A stretch of 64,000 nucleotides of DNA. Source: Phycisphaera sp. Its GTDB lineage: Bacteria; Planctomycetota; Phycisphaerae; Phycisphaerales; Phycisphaeraceae. Below, in pieces: positions 43,818-52,141 of the stretch. Position 1 is the stretch's first letter, and each line of letters starts with the position of its first letter. Location: positions 1-64,000 of the forward strand of contig WGMF01000025.1 of the NCBI GenBank assembly GCA_016125215.1. The letters run 5' to 3'. The notes beneath the pieces were generated by a model. That model ran no database searches and was not told where the DNA came from. It saw only the letters and a program-made list of their open reading frames with translations. Made by a program: the position numbers and the translations under genes.

Positions 43818-45281
43818 TTACCCGATCACCATCGCGCCGCCGGGAGATCTTGGCGTGGCGGGTTGCATGAGTTCGATGTGGAGTGTGTCGCTGGGGATGA
43901 GTTTGCCGTCGTTGATGTGGTGTCCGGGGTCGAGGGCGGTTTTGATGTCGGTAAAGGTCCGGAGGGTTTGAGGGGAAAAGAGCTTGGGCATGAGGTGGAG
44001 TTTTTCGACGCCCACGCCGTGCTCCCCGGTGATGGTGCCGCCGAGCGTGATGCAGTATTCGAGGATTTCTTCGGAGCAGCGGAGCGTGTTCTGAACCTCG
44101 TCGGGGTTGTCTTCATCAAAGAGCAGGATCGGGTGGACGTTGCCGTCGCCGGCGTGGAAGACGTTGGAGAGGGTGATGCCGAAGCGCCTGCCGATCTCGG
44201 TGATTTCTTTGATGGCCTTGGCCAGTGCGGAGCGGGGGAGGCAGGCGTCCTGCGTGCAGTAGCTGCGTGCGAGTCGTCCGATGGCGCCGAAGGCGCGTTT
44301 GCGTGCGCTCCAGAGTTCAGCCCTTCTCGTCGGGTCGGAGCAGTGTTGGATATCGCAAGCGCCGTTGTGTTTGCAGATACTCACAACCTGTTGGAGTTGG
44401 CCGTCGAGGGTCCGTTCGACGCCGTCGATCTCGATAAGCAGGAGGGCCTGGGCATCGGTGGGGAATCCGTAGTGGAAGGCTTCCTCGACGACGCGGACCA
44501 TCTGGCCGTCCATCATCTCCATGCTCGCGGGGACCAGGCCGGCGGCGATCACGTCGGCGACGCTCCGGCAGGCGGCCTGCGAGTCGTTGAACACGGCGTA
44601 CATGGTGCGGAAGTGGCGGGGGATGGGGACAAGCCGACACCAGATGCGTGTGAGGATGCCCAGAATCCCCTCGCTGCCGCAGAGCAGGGCGGGCAGGTCG
44701 GGGCCGACACCGTCGTAGAGGCCCGTGGCCCGGGTCTGGACGATTTCGCCCTGCGCGGTGACGAACTCGACCCCTAACACATGGTTAGTCGTGACGCCGT
44801 GCTTGAGCGTGTTGATCCCGCCGGCGTTGGTCGCGGCGTTGCCGCCGATGGTCGAGGCCCTCTGGCTTGAGGGGTCGGGGGAAAAGCGTAGCCCGGAGTG
44901 TAGGATGGCGTCTGAGAGGGCGGTGTTGAGCACGCCGGCCTGGACGACAGCCACGCGGTTGTCGAGGTCGATCGATTCGATCCTGGTCATTCGGCTGGTG
45001 CAGACGATGACGCCCGACCCATACGCCACCGCGCCGCCGGCCAGCCCGGTGCCCGATCCGCGTGGGATCACCTGGAGGTTGTGGCGTGTGATGATCCCGA
45101 CGGCCTGTGCCACCTGAACAGTATCGCGTGGGAAGATGACCGCTGTGGGCAGGCCTTTAGCAATCGGGAAGCCGTCGCACTCGTAGACGCGCAGTTCCTG
45201 TGGGTCGGTTAAAACCGCGTCCGGTCCCAGCAGGCGGATGAGTTCGGGGATGACGGGGTGCGTGGGGGCACTTGCGGGCAT
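43818..45281 (-). CDS. glcD: Glycolate/lactate oxidase FAD-linked subunit (GlcD-like)
   Basis: 487 residues from ATG 45281. Oxidises glycolate or a related 2-hydroxyacid. The PCMH FAD site is RGSGTGLAGGAVAYGSGVIVCTSRM (about residues 72-96), FSPDPSSQRASTIGGNAATNAGG (about 133-155), and the C-terminal cap has FHAGDGNVHPILLFD with catalytic His and GTITGEHGVGVEKLHLMPKLF. First gene of glcD-glcE-glcF. The organism could use it in photorespiration-product or algal glycolate use (inference). Confidence 0.9.
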   Translation of the reverse strand: MPASAPTHPVIPELIRLLGPDAVLTDPQELRVYECDGFPIAKGLPTAVIFPRDTVQVAQAVGIITRHNLQVIPRGSGTGLAGGAVAYGSGVIVCTSRMTRIESIDLDNRVAVVQAGVLNTALSDAILHSGLRFSPDPSSQRASTIGGNAATNAGGINTLKHGVTTNHVLGVEFVTAQGEIVQTRATGLYDGVGPDLPALLCGSEGILGILTRIWCRLVPIPRHFRTMYAVFNDSQAACRSVADVIAAGLVPASMEMMDGQMVRVVEEAFHYGFPTDAQALLLIEIDGVERTLDGQLQQVVSICKHNGACDIQHCSDPTRRAELWSARKRAFGAIGRLARSYCTQDACLPRSALAKAIKEITEIGRRFGITLSNVFHAGDGNVHPILLFDEDNPDEVQNTLRCSEEILEYCITLGGTITGEHGVGVEKLHLMPKLFSPQTLRTFTDIKTALDPGHHINDGKLIPSDTLHIELMQPATPRSPGGAMVIG

Positions 45282-45390
45282 CAACCTATTTTAGGGGGCG
45301 TCCCTCGGTTTGAAAACACCACGCCCAGCCGCGCAGAAGTGTGGTCATGGGTGAACTAATCAAATGTAAGTAACGCCGGCGTGCGTCGGG

Positions 45391-45777
45391 TCACCGGGCT
45401 GCGCGGGTTACGGAATAGGTCGTGGAGTGACGGTGGTAGCTGTCGTATACCCGCCCATGTGAGGACGATTCCCGGTCGTAGGTGACGGTGTAGGTGGATT
45501 GATAGGTTTGGCCCAGATAGCCGGCCTGGACGGTGGGGGGGGTATCGTTACGCGAGGTGTACCATGCCTGGGCTGTGGCGGGTGAGTCGGACTTTTGCCA
45601 AGCCCGTGTCAGCCGGGGGCTGTCGAGTGCGATCGAAGTGGGCCTGGCGTGTATTGTTGGGTAACGCAAGGTATCGTTCCCCCGTGCCCACGACCCGGGC
45701 GTGCCGCAACCCGTTGTGATGAAGAGGATCATCCCCAATGTGAGACACGACAGGATTCGGAACGTGCGCAACATCAT
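45391..45777 (-). CDS. Small lipoprotein of unknown function
   Basis: 128 residues from ATG 45777. A type II signal with lipobox ITTGC (Cys at about residue 24), then CGTPGSW. The rest is Ser/Thr/Tyr-rich and ends with TYSVTRAAR. No domain recognised. Predicted lipid-anchored. Confidence 0.55.
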   Translation of the reverse strand: MMLRTFRILSCLTLGMILFITTGCGTPGSWARGNDTLRYPTIHARPTSIALDSPRLTRAWQKSDSPATAQAWYTSRNDTPPTVQAGYLGQTYQSTYTVTYDRESSSHGRVYDSYHRHSTTYSVTRAAR

Positions 45778-45965
45778 GGTGCTGTTTGTGTCACGAGATG
45801 CGTGCCATAGATGCCTGCGGGGGGCATGACAGCTTTTAACCACGGTCATGGCTGGCTTTGCATCACCAGGCCGGTCTTGGGCCGACTTGTCGGATTAGGA
45901 CGGACGTTGACGCAAAACAACCCGCAGCGACGTTGATGACCCCATCTTTGTAATCCCATGATGCG

Positions 45966-45991
45966 GGTTGGACTTTAGAACCATTCCAACC
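45966..45991 (+). promoter_or_regulatory. Palindrome upstream of the peroxiredoxin gene
   Basis: GGTTGGA-N12-TCCAACC, a perfect 7-base inverted repeat, 111 bases before the peroxiredoxin ATG. Could be an operator for a redox regulator; the regulator is not identified. Confidence 0.35.
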
Positions 45992-46102
45992 TAGCATGTC
46001 CGCTCCACGGGACGACGGCCCCCGTCATGGCCCCCGTCGGAAACCGGTATCGAGTCAAACAATCCGTCAACCCATCCCACCCCATCACAGGAGTCTCGCA
46101 TC

Positions 46103-46636
46103 ATGGCAGTGCAAGTCGGTTCACCCGCCCCCAAATTCAAAGCCCAGGCCTACCTCCGCAGCAGCGACGAGTTCAAAGAGATCAAACTCGAAGACTACAA
46201 AGGCAAGTGGCTCTATTTCTACTTCTACCCGATGGACTTCACCTTTGTCTGCCCGACCGAGATCAAGGCCTTCGACGACGCGCTGGGCGAGTTCCAGGAC
46301 CGCGACTGCGAAATCCTCACCTGCTCGACCGACAGCCACTTCGTCCACAAGGGCTGGTGCGAAGCCAAGGACGAACTCAAGAACCTCAAGCACCCGATGC
46401 TCGCTGACATCACCAAGCGCGTGAGCATGGACTTCGGCGTCCTCCTGCCCGAAAAAGGCGTCGCCCTCCGCGGGTCGTTCATCATCGACCCCGATGGCAT
46501 CGTCCGCTGGACCAACATCAACGACCTGCCCGTCGGCAGAAACGTCGAAGAAGTCCTCCGCGTTCTCGACGCCCTGCAGACCAACGAACTGTGCCCCTGC
46601 AACTGGAAAAAAGGCGAAGAGACCCTGAAAGTCTAA
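46103..46636 (+). CDS. 2-Cys peroxiredoxin (AhpC/TSA family)
   Basis: 177 residues. Reduces hydrogen peroxide and organic peroxides. The peroxidatic Cys is in PMDFTFVCPTEIKAF (about residue 51), with the Thr and the later Arg in FIIDPDGIVRW. The resolving Cys is in ELCPCNWKKGEETL near the C-terminus. AGGAG lies 9 bases before the ATG. No ahpF or thioredoxin gene adjoins. Confidence 0.93.
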   Translation: MAVQVGSPAPKFKAQAYLRSSDEFKEIKLEDYKGKWLYFYFYPMDFTFVCPTEIKAFDDALGEFQDRDCEILTCSTDSHFVHKGWCEAKDELKNLKHPMLADITKRVSMDFGVLLPEKGVALRGSFIIDPDGIVRWTNINDLPVGRNVEEVLRVLDALQTNELCPCNWKKGEETLKV

Positions 46637-46672
46637 CCCCCCCCGGAATTAACCCGGAAGTCCCCCGGAAGT
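46637..46672 (+). repeat. CCCCGGAA(GT) cluster after the peroxiredoxin
   Basis: Right after the stop: CCCCCCCCGGAA, then CCCGGAAGT and CCCCCGGAAGT. Same word family as after rpsJ, rplP and rpsN. Confidence 0.65.
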
Positions 46673-46694
46673 ATGCTTATTAAAGTTGCCTCCC

Positions 46695-46733
46695 TGCAAA
46701 GCCCGGGGCCTCCAAGCCCCGGGTTTTCTTGAC
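46695..46733 (+). terminator. Terminator built on a TGCAAAG hairpin element
   Basis: TGCAAAG head, perfect 8-bp stem CCCGGGGC / GCCCCGGG with loop CTCCAA, then TTTTCTT. It shares head and near-identical loop with the superoperon hairpin repeats but has gained a T-run, so it can terminate the peroxiredoxin transcript. Confidence 0.8.
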
Positions 46734-46766
46734 CCACAGCAGGCCACCCACACCGCATTCCTCCGT

Positions 46767-46795
46767 TTGCATCCCCCCGCCCGGCATGGCATAAT
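46767..46795 (+). promoter_or_regulatory. Promoter of rpsT
   Basis: TTGCAT (46767-46772) and CATAAT (46790-46795) with a 17-base spacer, plus an extended -10 TGG just before the -10 box. 32 bases from the rpsT ATG. Confidence 0.6.
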
Positions 46796-46827
46796 ACTCG
46801 GCTCGAATCCACACAGGACCCAGCCCC

Positions 46828-47115
46828 ATGGCACACAGCCTCAGCGCCCGTAAACGTGTCCGTCAGAACGAAGCCCACCGCGCCCGAAACCGCTGGCGGA
46901 AAAACCGCGTGCGCAACGCCGTGAAGCAATACAACGAGACCATCCTCCACGGATCGGCCGAGGACGCACAGAAACAACTCCGCGACCTCTACAAGCTGCT
47001 CGACCAGGTAGCCGCGTCGGGTTCGATCCACAAGAACGCCGCGTCACGCACCAAGTCCCGTCTCGCCGCCAAGCTCAACACCAAGCAAAACCCCACCGCC
47101 CCGGCCGCGGCCTGA
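46828..47115 (+). CDS. rpsT: 30S ribosomal protein S20
   Basis: 95 residues, all-helical and basic: AHSLSARKRVRQNEAHRARNRWRKNRVR at the start and GSIHKNAASRTKSRLAAKLN near the end. Single-gene transcription unit with its own promoter and terminator, as is common for rpsT. Confidence 0.95.
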   Translation: MAHSLSARKRVRQNEAHRARNRWRKNRVRNAVKQYNETILHGSAEDAQKQLRDLYKLLDQVAASGSIHKNAASRTKSRLAAKLNTKQNPTAPAAA

Positions 47116-47146
47116 CCGTTTCCCCCCCCTCAATCCTCGATCAAAT

Positions 47147-47181
47147 AAAACGCCCCACTGTGATGTGGGGTGTTTTTTTTT
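47147..47181 (+). terminator. Rho-independent terminator of rpsT
   Basis: Stem CCCCAC / GTGGGG (47153-47170) with loop TGTGAT, extended by A/T pairing and followed by nine T. It may also end the facing gene. Confidence 0.88.
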
Positions 47182-47207
47182 GCAATGTCGAACGGGCGGT
47201 CGTGACC

Positions 47208-47714
47208 TCACGCCGACCTCGAAAGGTGGCTTGAACGGATGCGGTGGAGCACCGGGTCCTGCCCGCGGTCGGTCTCCGTGTAAACCACCTTCTTGCGCCG
47301 CTTGAGCTGCTCCTCGTGCGCACGCCAGGCTCGGTTGCCCACGCTGTTGCGCGAGCGGTGCTCCATCACCATGAGCATGGCCAGCGAGATGTTGTAAAGA
47401 ATCAAGATGCCAAAGAGTCCGTGCAGCGCGTACTCGAGCGGCTGCGCATCGAGCGAGGCGTGGAAGAAGAAGAGGTTGCCGATCTTGTGAAGAAAGATTT
47501 CCAGGTCCCGGCTGCCCAGCGTGTGGGCAAACCCGAGGGTCGGGAAGTCCTCACGGAAAACGCGGGGCATGTCGGGCACCAGCGCCCAGAACCCGCCGAG
47601 CGTCATCAACGCCGGCACCCAACGCCAGCCCTTGCGCATCAACAGACAGACGAGTCCAGCCGCGGCCCCGGTGCAGGCCATCCCCACAGCAAAATGCATC
47701 GATGTCCACGCCAT
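47208..47714 (-). CDS. Integral membrane protein of unknown function
   Basis: 168 residues with about three or four hydrophobic segments: MHFAVGMACTGAAAGLVCLLM, VPALMTLGGFWALVPDMP and EYALHGLFGILILYNISLAMLMV. The early His and the ALVPDMP turn recall membrane-bound metal-dependent hydrolases of the YdjM/DUF457 kind, but the match is partial. Basic cytoplasmic tail. Confidence 0.55.
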   Translation of the reverse strand: MAWTSMHFAVGMACTGAAAGLVCLLMRKGWRWVPALMTLGGFWALVPDMPRVFREDFPTLGFAHTLGSRDLEIFLHKIGNLFFFHASLDAQPLEYALHGLFGILILYNISLAMLMVMEHRSRNSVGNRAWRAHEEQLKRRKKVVYTETDRGQDPVLHRIRSSHLSRSA

Positions 47715-47912
47715 CTCCCATCCTCCAACGGATTGGGCTGATCCCCCGATGCCAGCCGGTTATCCGCTAAGAGGCTGATCGACCACCGGTTTGGCCGGGT
47801 TGGGAAAATCAAGCGACGGGATGAAGATTGACCACCGTCCGTAACGGATGTGCGGGCTGCAACGGATGGATGAGTCGTCTGTATACCGGTTCAGGTCAGG
47901 TCGGCTAAGCGC

Positions 47913-49262
47913 CTACGCCGCTTCTCGGACCCTCAAGCCCTCGGGCGTGCTCAACCCCAAGCCGGCCGGCGTCAGGCGATCGATCCAACCGACCAGTTCA
48001 CCCGCCGCGCCAGACCACGAATACTCCCGCTCGACCCAGTCTCGTGCCCTGCGCCCCAGGTCCATCGCGTAAACCCCGTCCGCCCAAAGCCTCCGGATCG
48101 AATCGACATAACCCCTTACACTCGTACACACCACCACGGGCTTGACCTGTTCATTCAAACCAAGGCCCCTGACCGCGCGTGGCGAAGCCACGATCGGCCT
48201 CGCCATCGCCGCCGCTTCGAGCAGCTTGTTCTTGATCCCCCCGCCGCAGCGCATCGGCAGGACCGTCACGCCACCCGACATCGCCCACGGACGGATATCC
48301 GCAACCTCGCCCACCACCTCCACGCCACCGATCGAGCTGAGGGTCCGGACCTCTCTTGTCGGGTTCTTGCCGACGATCAGGAAACGCGCATCCCCAAACC
48401 GCCACGCAAGCTCGGGCCAGACCTTCCGGGCAAACCAGCACACCGCGTCCACGTTCGGCAGGAAATCCAGCCGACCCCAGAACACCACCGAGCGCTGTAA
48501 ACCCACCGGCGGTGACTTGGATTGGCCCGGGTCCCTCTCCTGATTCCCACCGGCGTGGCCCCCCTCCGTCAACGCCAGCGGTGAGTATTGAACCGTATCG
48601 ACACCGTTGCGGATCACCACGCTCCTTCTGGCCCCACCGATTAATCGCAGCATCGTCGCGTCACCCGGACTCACACCCACCACACCGTCCACGCCAGGCG
48701 AAAAGAGACGCTCGATCAATGTGTGAGCCGCCATCGGCCGAACACGCCCGGGCCATTGTGAGATGGGCAGCCGACGGAGGCACGTGAGGTGATACGCGAG
48801 CAACTCGTCCGCGGCGTACCACACCGTCACGGGAAGCTCCGCTTCGGGCAAGCCGTTCAATGCGCGAAGAAGCATCACGCTGTGAGTGCCGATGCCCACG
48901 ACCGCGCGGGGCCTGTATCTTCTCACCAGCCCCACCACACCCGCGGCGTTGCGTGCGTCGATCCCCTCATGTGCCGCCAGTTTGTTCCGCAATGACAACA
49001 GTCGGCCCGACCAGCCCGACCGAAAAACCCTCACGTCCTCGTCGCACGCCGGGGGCCACGGGATAACAAGTTGTTTGACCCGCGTCGGGAGGGGGCCGGC
49101 CGGATCCCGCGTGGAACACAGGCCCACCGACAACCCACGCTCCGCAAGTGACAAAGCCAGGTGATAACCGATCAGCGAAGACCCGTGGTCCACAGGCCAG
49201 ATCGGCTGCGTCGAAACAAACAGGACATCACGATGGGGCGCGAGAGTGTGCATGGTTTTCAT
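47913..49262 (-). CDS. Glycosyltransferase, GT4/GT1-like
   Basis: 449 residues, two-domain GT-B fold. N-domain: VLFVSTQPIWPVDHGSSLIGYHLALSLAERG. C-domain: VVIRNGVDTVQYSP, SVVFWGRLDFLPNVDAVCWFARKVWPEL, RFLIVGKNP and LPMRCGGGIKNKLLEAAAMARPIVAS, the nucleotide-sugar site with the family Glu. The C-terminus ends RVREAA. Sits at the downstream edge of the polysaccharide cluster and overlaps no neighbour. Confidence 0.87.
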   Translation of the reverse strand: MKTMHTLAPHRDVLFVSTQPIWPVDHGSSLIGYHLALSLAERGLSVGLCSTRDPAGPLPTRVKQLVIPWPPACDEDVRVFRSGWSGRLLSLRNKLAAHEGIDARNAAGVVGLVRRYRPRAVVGIGTHSVMLLRALNGLPEAELPVTVWYAADELLAYHLTCLRRLPISQWPGRVRPMAAHTLIERLFSPGVDGVVGVSPGDATMLRLIGGARRSVVIRNGVDTVQYSPLALTEGGHAGGNQERDPGQSKSPPVGLQRSVVFWGRLDFLPNVDAVCWFARKVWPELAWRFGDARFLIVGKNPTREVRTLSSIGGVEVVGEVADIRPWAMSGGVTVLPMRCGGGIKNKLLEAAAMARPIVASPRAVRGLGLNEQVKPVVVCTSVRGYVDSIRRLWADGVYAMDLGRRARDWVEREYSWSGAAGELVGWIDRLTPAGLGLSTPEGLRVREAA

Positions 49263-49302
49263 AAGCGATCCCGGTGTTTCACGATCCCCAACCCATCAAC
49301 GC

Positions 49303-50451
49303 TTACGCCGCGACGCGCGAATCCTCCACAAGCCCCGCGACCCGCTCCATCACCCGGATAAAACGCTCGGCCGTCGACTGCCAGGAGTATTTTTCAAGCC
49401 TCCGCGTGCCCCTCACCATAAGGTCGTTGCGTAAAAGCGAATCGCTGAGCAACCGAGACAACCCACGCGCGATCCCACAGGTATCCGTCGGGTCGACCAG
49501 CACCGCCGCGTCACCCGCGACCTCGGGGATCGACGTGTTCGCACTGGCAAGCACGGGGGTCAAAGTGGCCCAGGCGTCGAGGATGGGCAACCCAAACCCC
49601 TCCGACAGGCTCGGGTACGCCAGCAAGCCCGCCGCGCTGAGCAGCGTCGGGATATCCCCCTCTTCCGCAAAGCCGTGCAACACCACGGAATTTTGCACGC
49701 ATAATTTTTCACACAACCCACGCAGGCCCATGATCCCGTTTTCGTTCAGACCGACCACGAGCAACTGCCAACGCCTGCGCAAAGCAGGCTCAATGGTTGC
49801 CCACGCTTCGATGAGCCTTCTGGTATTCTTCCTGCCCGTGCCCGAACCAAAGTGCAGCACCATCGAGCGGTTCACACCATACTTCTTCAGCACCGGTCCC
49901 CACAAGTCCTCGGGCACCCGTCGCACCGAGCTGTCCGCCGCCCACGGGTTGACCGTGATGCGCGAGGCGTCCGCGCTGTACTCTTCGACCAGCCGATTCT
50001 TCGTGTATGCCGATGGCGTGATGACCCATGATGCCCGACGGCAGGCCTGACGGATGCCTCTCTCAAACCGCCTTGCCTGTTCGACGCCGCCCGCGTCCTG
50101 CGGGTGATCGATGGGGATCAGGTCGTGGATGGTCACCACCGTCGGCAACGGCAGCCACGACGGGCAGCCATTCGACGGGCAATGCATCACGTCCGCACCG
50201 CCGCGCCAGGCGGCAAACGGCAGCATCCATCGTCCCCACACGTCCAGACGATCACCCGGTGATTCCAGCCTTGTTCCCCTCAGAAACGACTCGGGCAGCC
50301 CGGTTGTGTTCGGGTGGCTTGTACGGTGAAAGCCCGTAACGGACCAACCCGGTCGCATGTCAGCCACCGTCCGATAAAGATCGATCAGGTTTTTGCCCGT
50401 CCCCCTGCGCTGGGGCCGATACATCGTTCTGGCGTCGAGGGCGATGCGCAT
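49303..50451 (-). CDS. Glycosyltransferase, GT4 family
   Basis: 382 residues from ATG 50451. Starts MRIALDARTMYRPQRRGTGKNL, the usual N-domain with a glycine loop. VVTIHDLIPIDHP, MVLHFGSGTGRKNTRRLIEAWA and the donor-site motif YPSLSEGFGLPILDAWATLTPVLAS follow, where the second acidic residue of EGFGLPxLEA is Asp. Likely a mannosyl- or similar hexosyltransferase. Ends EDSRVAA. Confidence 0.88.
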   Translation of the reverse strand: MRIALDARTMYRPQRRGTGKNLIDLYRTVADMRPGWSVTGFHRTSHPNTTGLPESFLRGTRLESPGDRLDVWGRWMLPFAAWRGGADVMHCPSNGCPSWLPLPTVVTIHDLIPIDHPQDAGGVEQARRFERGIRQACRRASWVITPSAYTKNRLVEEYSADASRITVNPWAADSSVRRVPEDLWGPVLKKYGVNRSMVLHFGSGTGRKNTRRLIEAWATIEPALRRRWQLLVVGLNENGIMGLRGLCEKLCVQNSVVLHGFAEEGDIPTLLSAAGLLAYPSLSEGFGLPILDAWATLTPVLASANTSIPEVAGDAAVLVDPTDTCGIARGLSRLLSDSLLRNDLMVRGTRRLEKYSWQSTAERFIRVMERVAGLVEDSRVAA

Positions 50452-50626
50452 GAGAGGCTTGGGGGTAGGGAACCACACGTCCTATCGGGTGCTCTCCAAG
50501 CCCCCTTAACCGCACAACCCCGTCACTCGCTACAAATGCGCTAATCCCTTGAAACGGACATGGTCGATAACGCGAACGGGGGCACGTCACAGGAGGGGTA
50601 CCTGGTTCACTGACCGGAGCCACCCG

Positions 50627-51220
50627 ATGGTCCAAGTCAAACTCCCCGCGATCCAACGATTCTTCAGGTTCATGTCACACGTGGACGATAGCGGCCGTCC
50701 GCATCCATCCTCGTCCCACAAAGCGCGTCCCCACTTTACAATCGAGTGCCGTCGGCGTTTGTATGGTACGACGCTGCGTTTGAAAATCCGCGACCACACG
50801 GACGACGCTATCAGGGCCCGGAATATCCTGCGCGATAATTCCTCGCTCGACCTGGGCCCCCTCGGAGCCGGCAGTGTCATCGTGGACCTTGGCGCGGGCG
50901 TCGGTCTGGCGTCGGTCTATTACGCCATCCGGTACCCCCAGGCCAGGCTATACAGTTTTGAAAGCGACCCCAGAGTTGCAGAGATTCTACGATTCAATGC
51001 AAACCGATACTCGACTCATATCAAAGTATATGAGTCCCGCAACCCCTGGCCGATCCTGAAAGCGGATGGAGTAAATCACTTGACCGTTGTGGCCTATCCC
51101 CCTGACCCGGTCGGCGAGAATTGGGTCGCATCCCTGCCTGAATCCAAACTGGCCGACGCAAGATTGATTCACAACGACCAGCCTGCTGAAACAGTCTGGA
51201 TCACCAAAAAGGCGGGTTGA
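50627..51220 (+). CDS. FkbM-like SAM-dependent methyltransferase, short
   Basis: 197 residues from ATG 50627. The SAM-binding strand-loop VIVDLGAGVGLASVYYAIRYPQARLYSFESDP (about residues 85-116) is clear. The FkbM C-terminal half (…KIDxEGxE…) is replaced by a short tail ending WITKKAG, so it is shorter than the usual 230-280. It is the only plus-strand gene of the cluster. Possibly degenerate or a separate small subfamily. Confidence 0.6.
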   Translation: MVQVKLPAIQRFFRFMSHVDDSGRPHPSSSHKARPHFTIECRRRLYGTTLRLKIRDHTDDAIRARNILRDNSSLDLGPLGAGSVIVDLGAGVGLASVYYAIRYPQARLYSFESDPRVAEILRFNANRYSTHIKVYESRNPWPILKADGVNHLTVVAYPPDPVGENWVASLPESKLADARLIHNDQPAETVWITKKAG

Positions 51221-51222
51221 GA

Positions 51223-52119
51223 TCAGGCAGCATTTCTTCTGTTTGCACGCTCGACCGTGAACAACGCCGCCCGGACCTGCTGCGAAGCGAGCCACCACGG
51301 CTTACTCACCACTTTAGCTAACAGCTCACGCTTGCCCGCCGACGACTGCACCGCCAGCGCCCGACGCTGGTAGCCCATCATCCTGTGAAGGGTCATCTTC
51401 TGTACCCATGGCAGGTTCGGTGCGTACCATCCTTCAATACGGATTAACGCTTCGATAAACCTGGATTGTTCCGCGCACGATTTGCTGTGGGCGTGCATGC
51501 GATAGGTGGCTAACTCTTCAAACTCGAAATGGGGTTCGATCCCGTTGGCAAGGAATCGGCACCACAATTCAAAATCCATGCAGTGATGCAGCGACTCATC
51601 AAGGTAGCCCAGGTGACTGTGCAGTGAGCGTCGCCAGAACGTCGCGGGCTGGGGCACCTCGAACCGGGATTGGCGAACCAGTGCGCCGGCCAGTGTGAAT
51701 TCCCCCGTCGGGGTAATCGCTCCGATCCTCTGTCCGTGTTCATCGATCACACGGCAACGACCGATCAGCCAGTTACAAGCGGGATCCTCCCTGAAAACAG
51801 TCGCAACACGCTCGAGCGCCCCCGGTAGAAGTGTGTCGTCCGAGTTCAGATAGCCCACGACCTCGCCGTCACACCGCGCAAGCCCCTTATTGATCGCCTG
51901 ACTCTGGCCATCGTCCTTTTCTATCACCACATAGTCGAGGCGGTCTCGGTAACGCTCAAGCACCTCGACCGACCCATCCGTTGATCCGCCGTCTACCACA
52001 CCGTATTGGAGATTCGGGTATTTCTGGTCGAGCACACTGCGCAAAGTCTCTTCCAGAAAGTCCTTCTGATTAAATGATGGTGTAACCAGCGAAATCCGTG
52101 GGAATGTAGAGGTGGACAT
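51223..52119 (-). CDS. Glycosyltransferase, GT2 family
   Basis: 298 residues, GT-A fold. RISLVTPSFNQKDFLEETLRSVLDQKYPNL, VVDGGSTDGSVEVLERY and the metal site GEVVGYLNSDDTLLPGAL (DxD-type, about residues 90-107) are canonical. GGAGAG precedes the ATG. Ends RANRRNAA. Its stop lies 3 bases from that of the convergent methyltransferase gene. Confidence 0.9.
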   Translation of the reverse strand: MSTSTFPRISLVTPSFNQKDFLEETLRSVLDQKYPNLQYGVVDGGSTDGSVEVLERYRDRLDYVVIEKDDGQSQAINKGLARCDGEVVGYLNSDDTLLPGALERVATVFREDPACNWLIGRCRVIDEHGQRIGAITPTGEFTLAGALVRQSRFEVPQPATFWRRSLHSHLGYLDESLHHCMDFELWCRFLANGIEPHFEFEELATYRMHAHSKSCAEQSRFIEALIRIEGWYAPNLPWVQKMTLHRMMGYQRRALAVQSSAGKRELLAKVVSKPWWLASQQVRAALFTVERANRRNAA

Positions 52120-52141
52120 AATCTCTCCGGGATGTTGTCAA

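Noticed and set aside
43755-44777. A 340-codon plus-strand frame opposite glcD
   Set aside because: Antisense shadow of a well-supported oxidase subunit.
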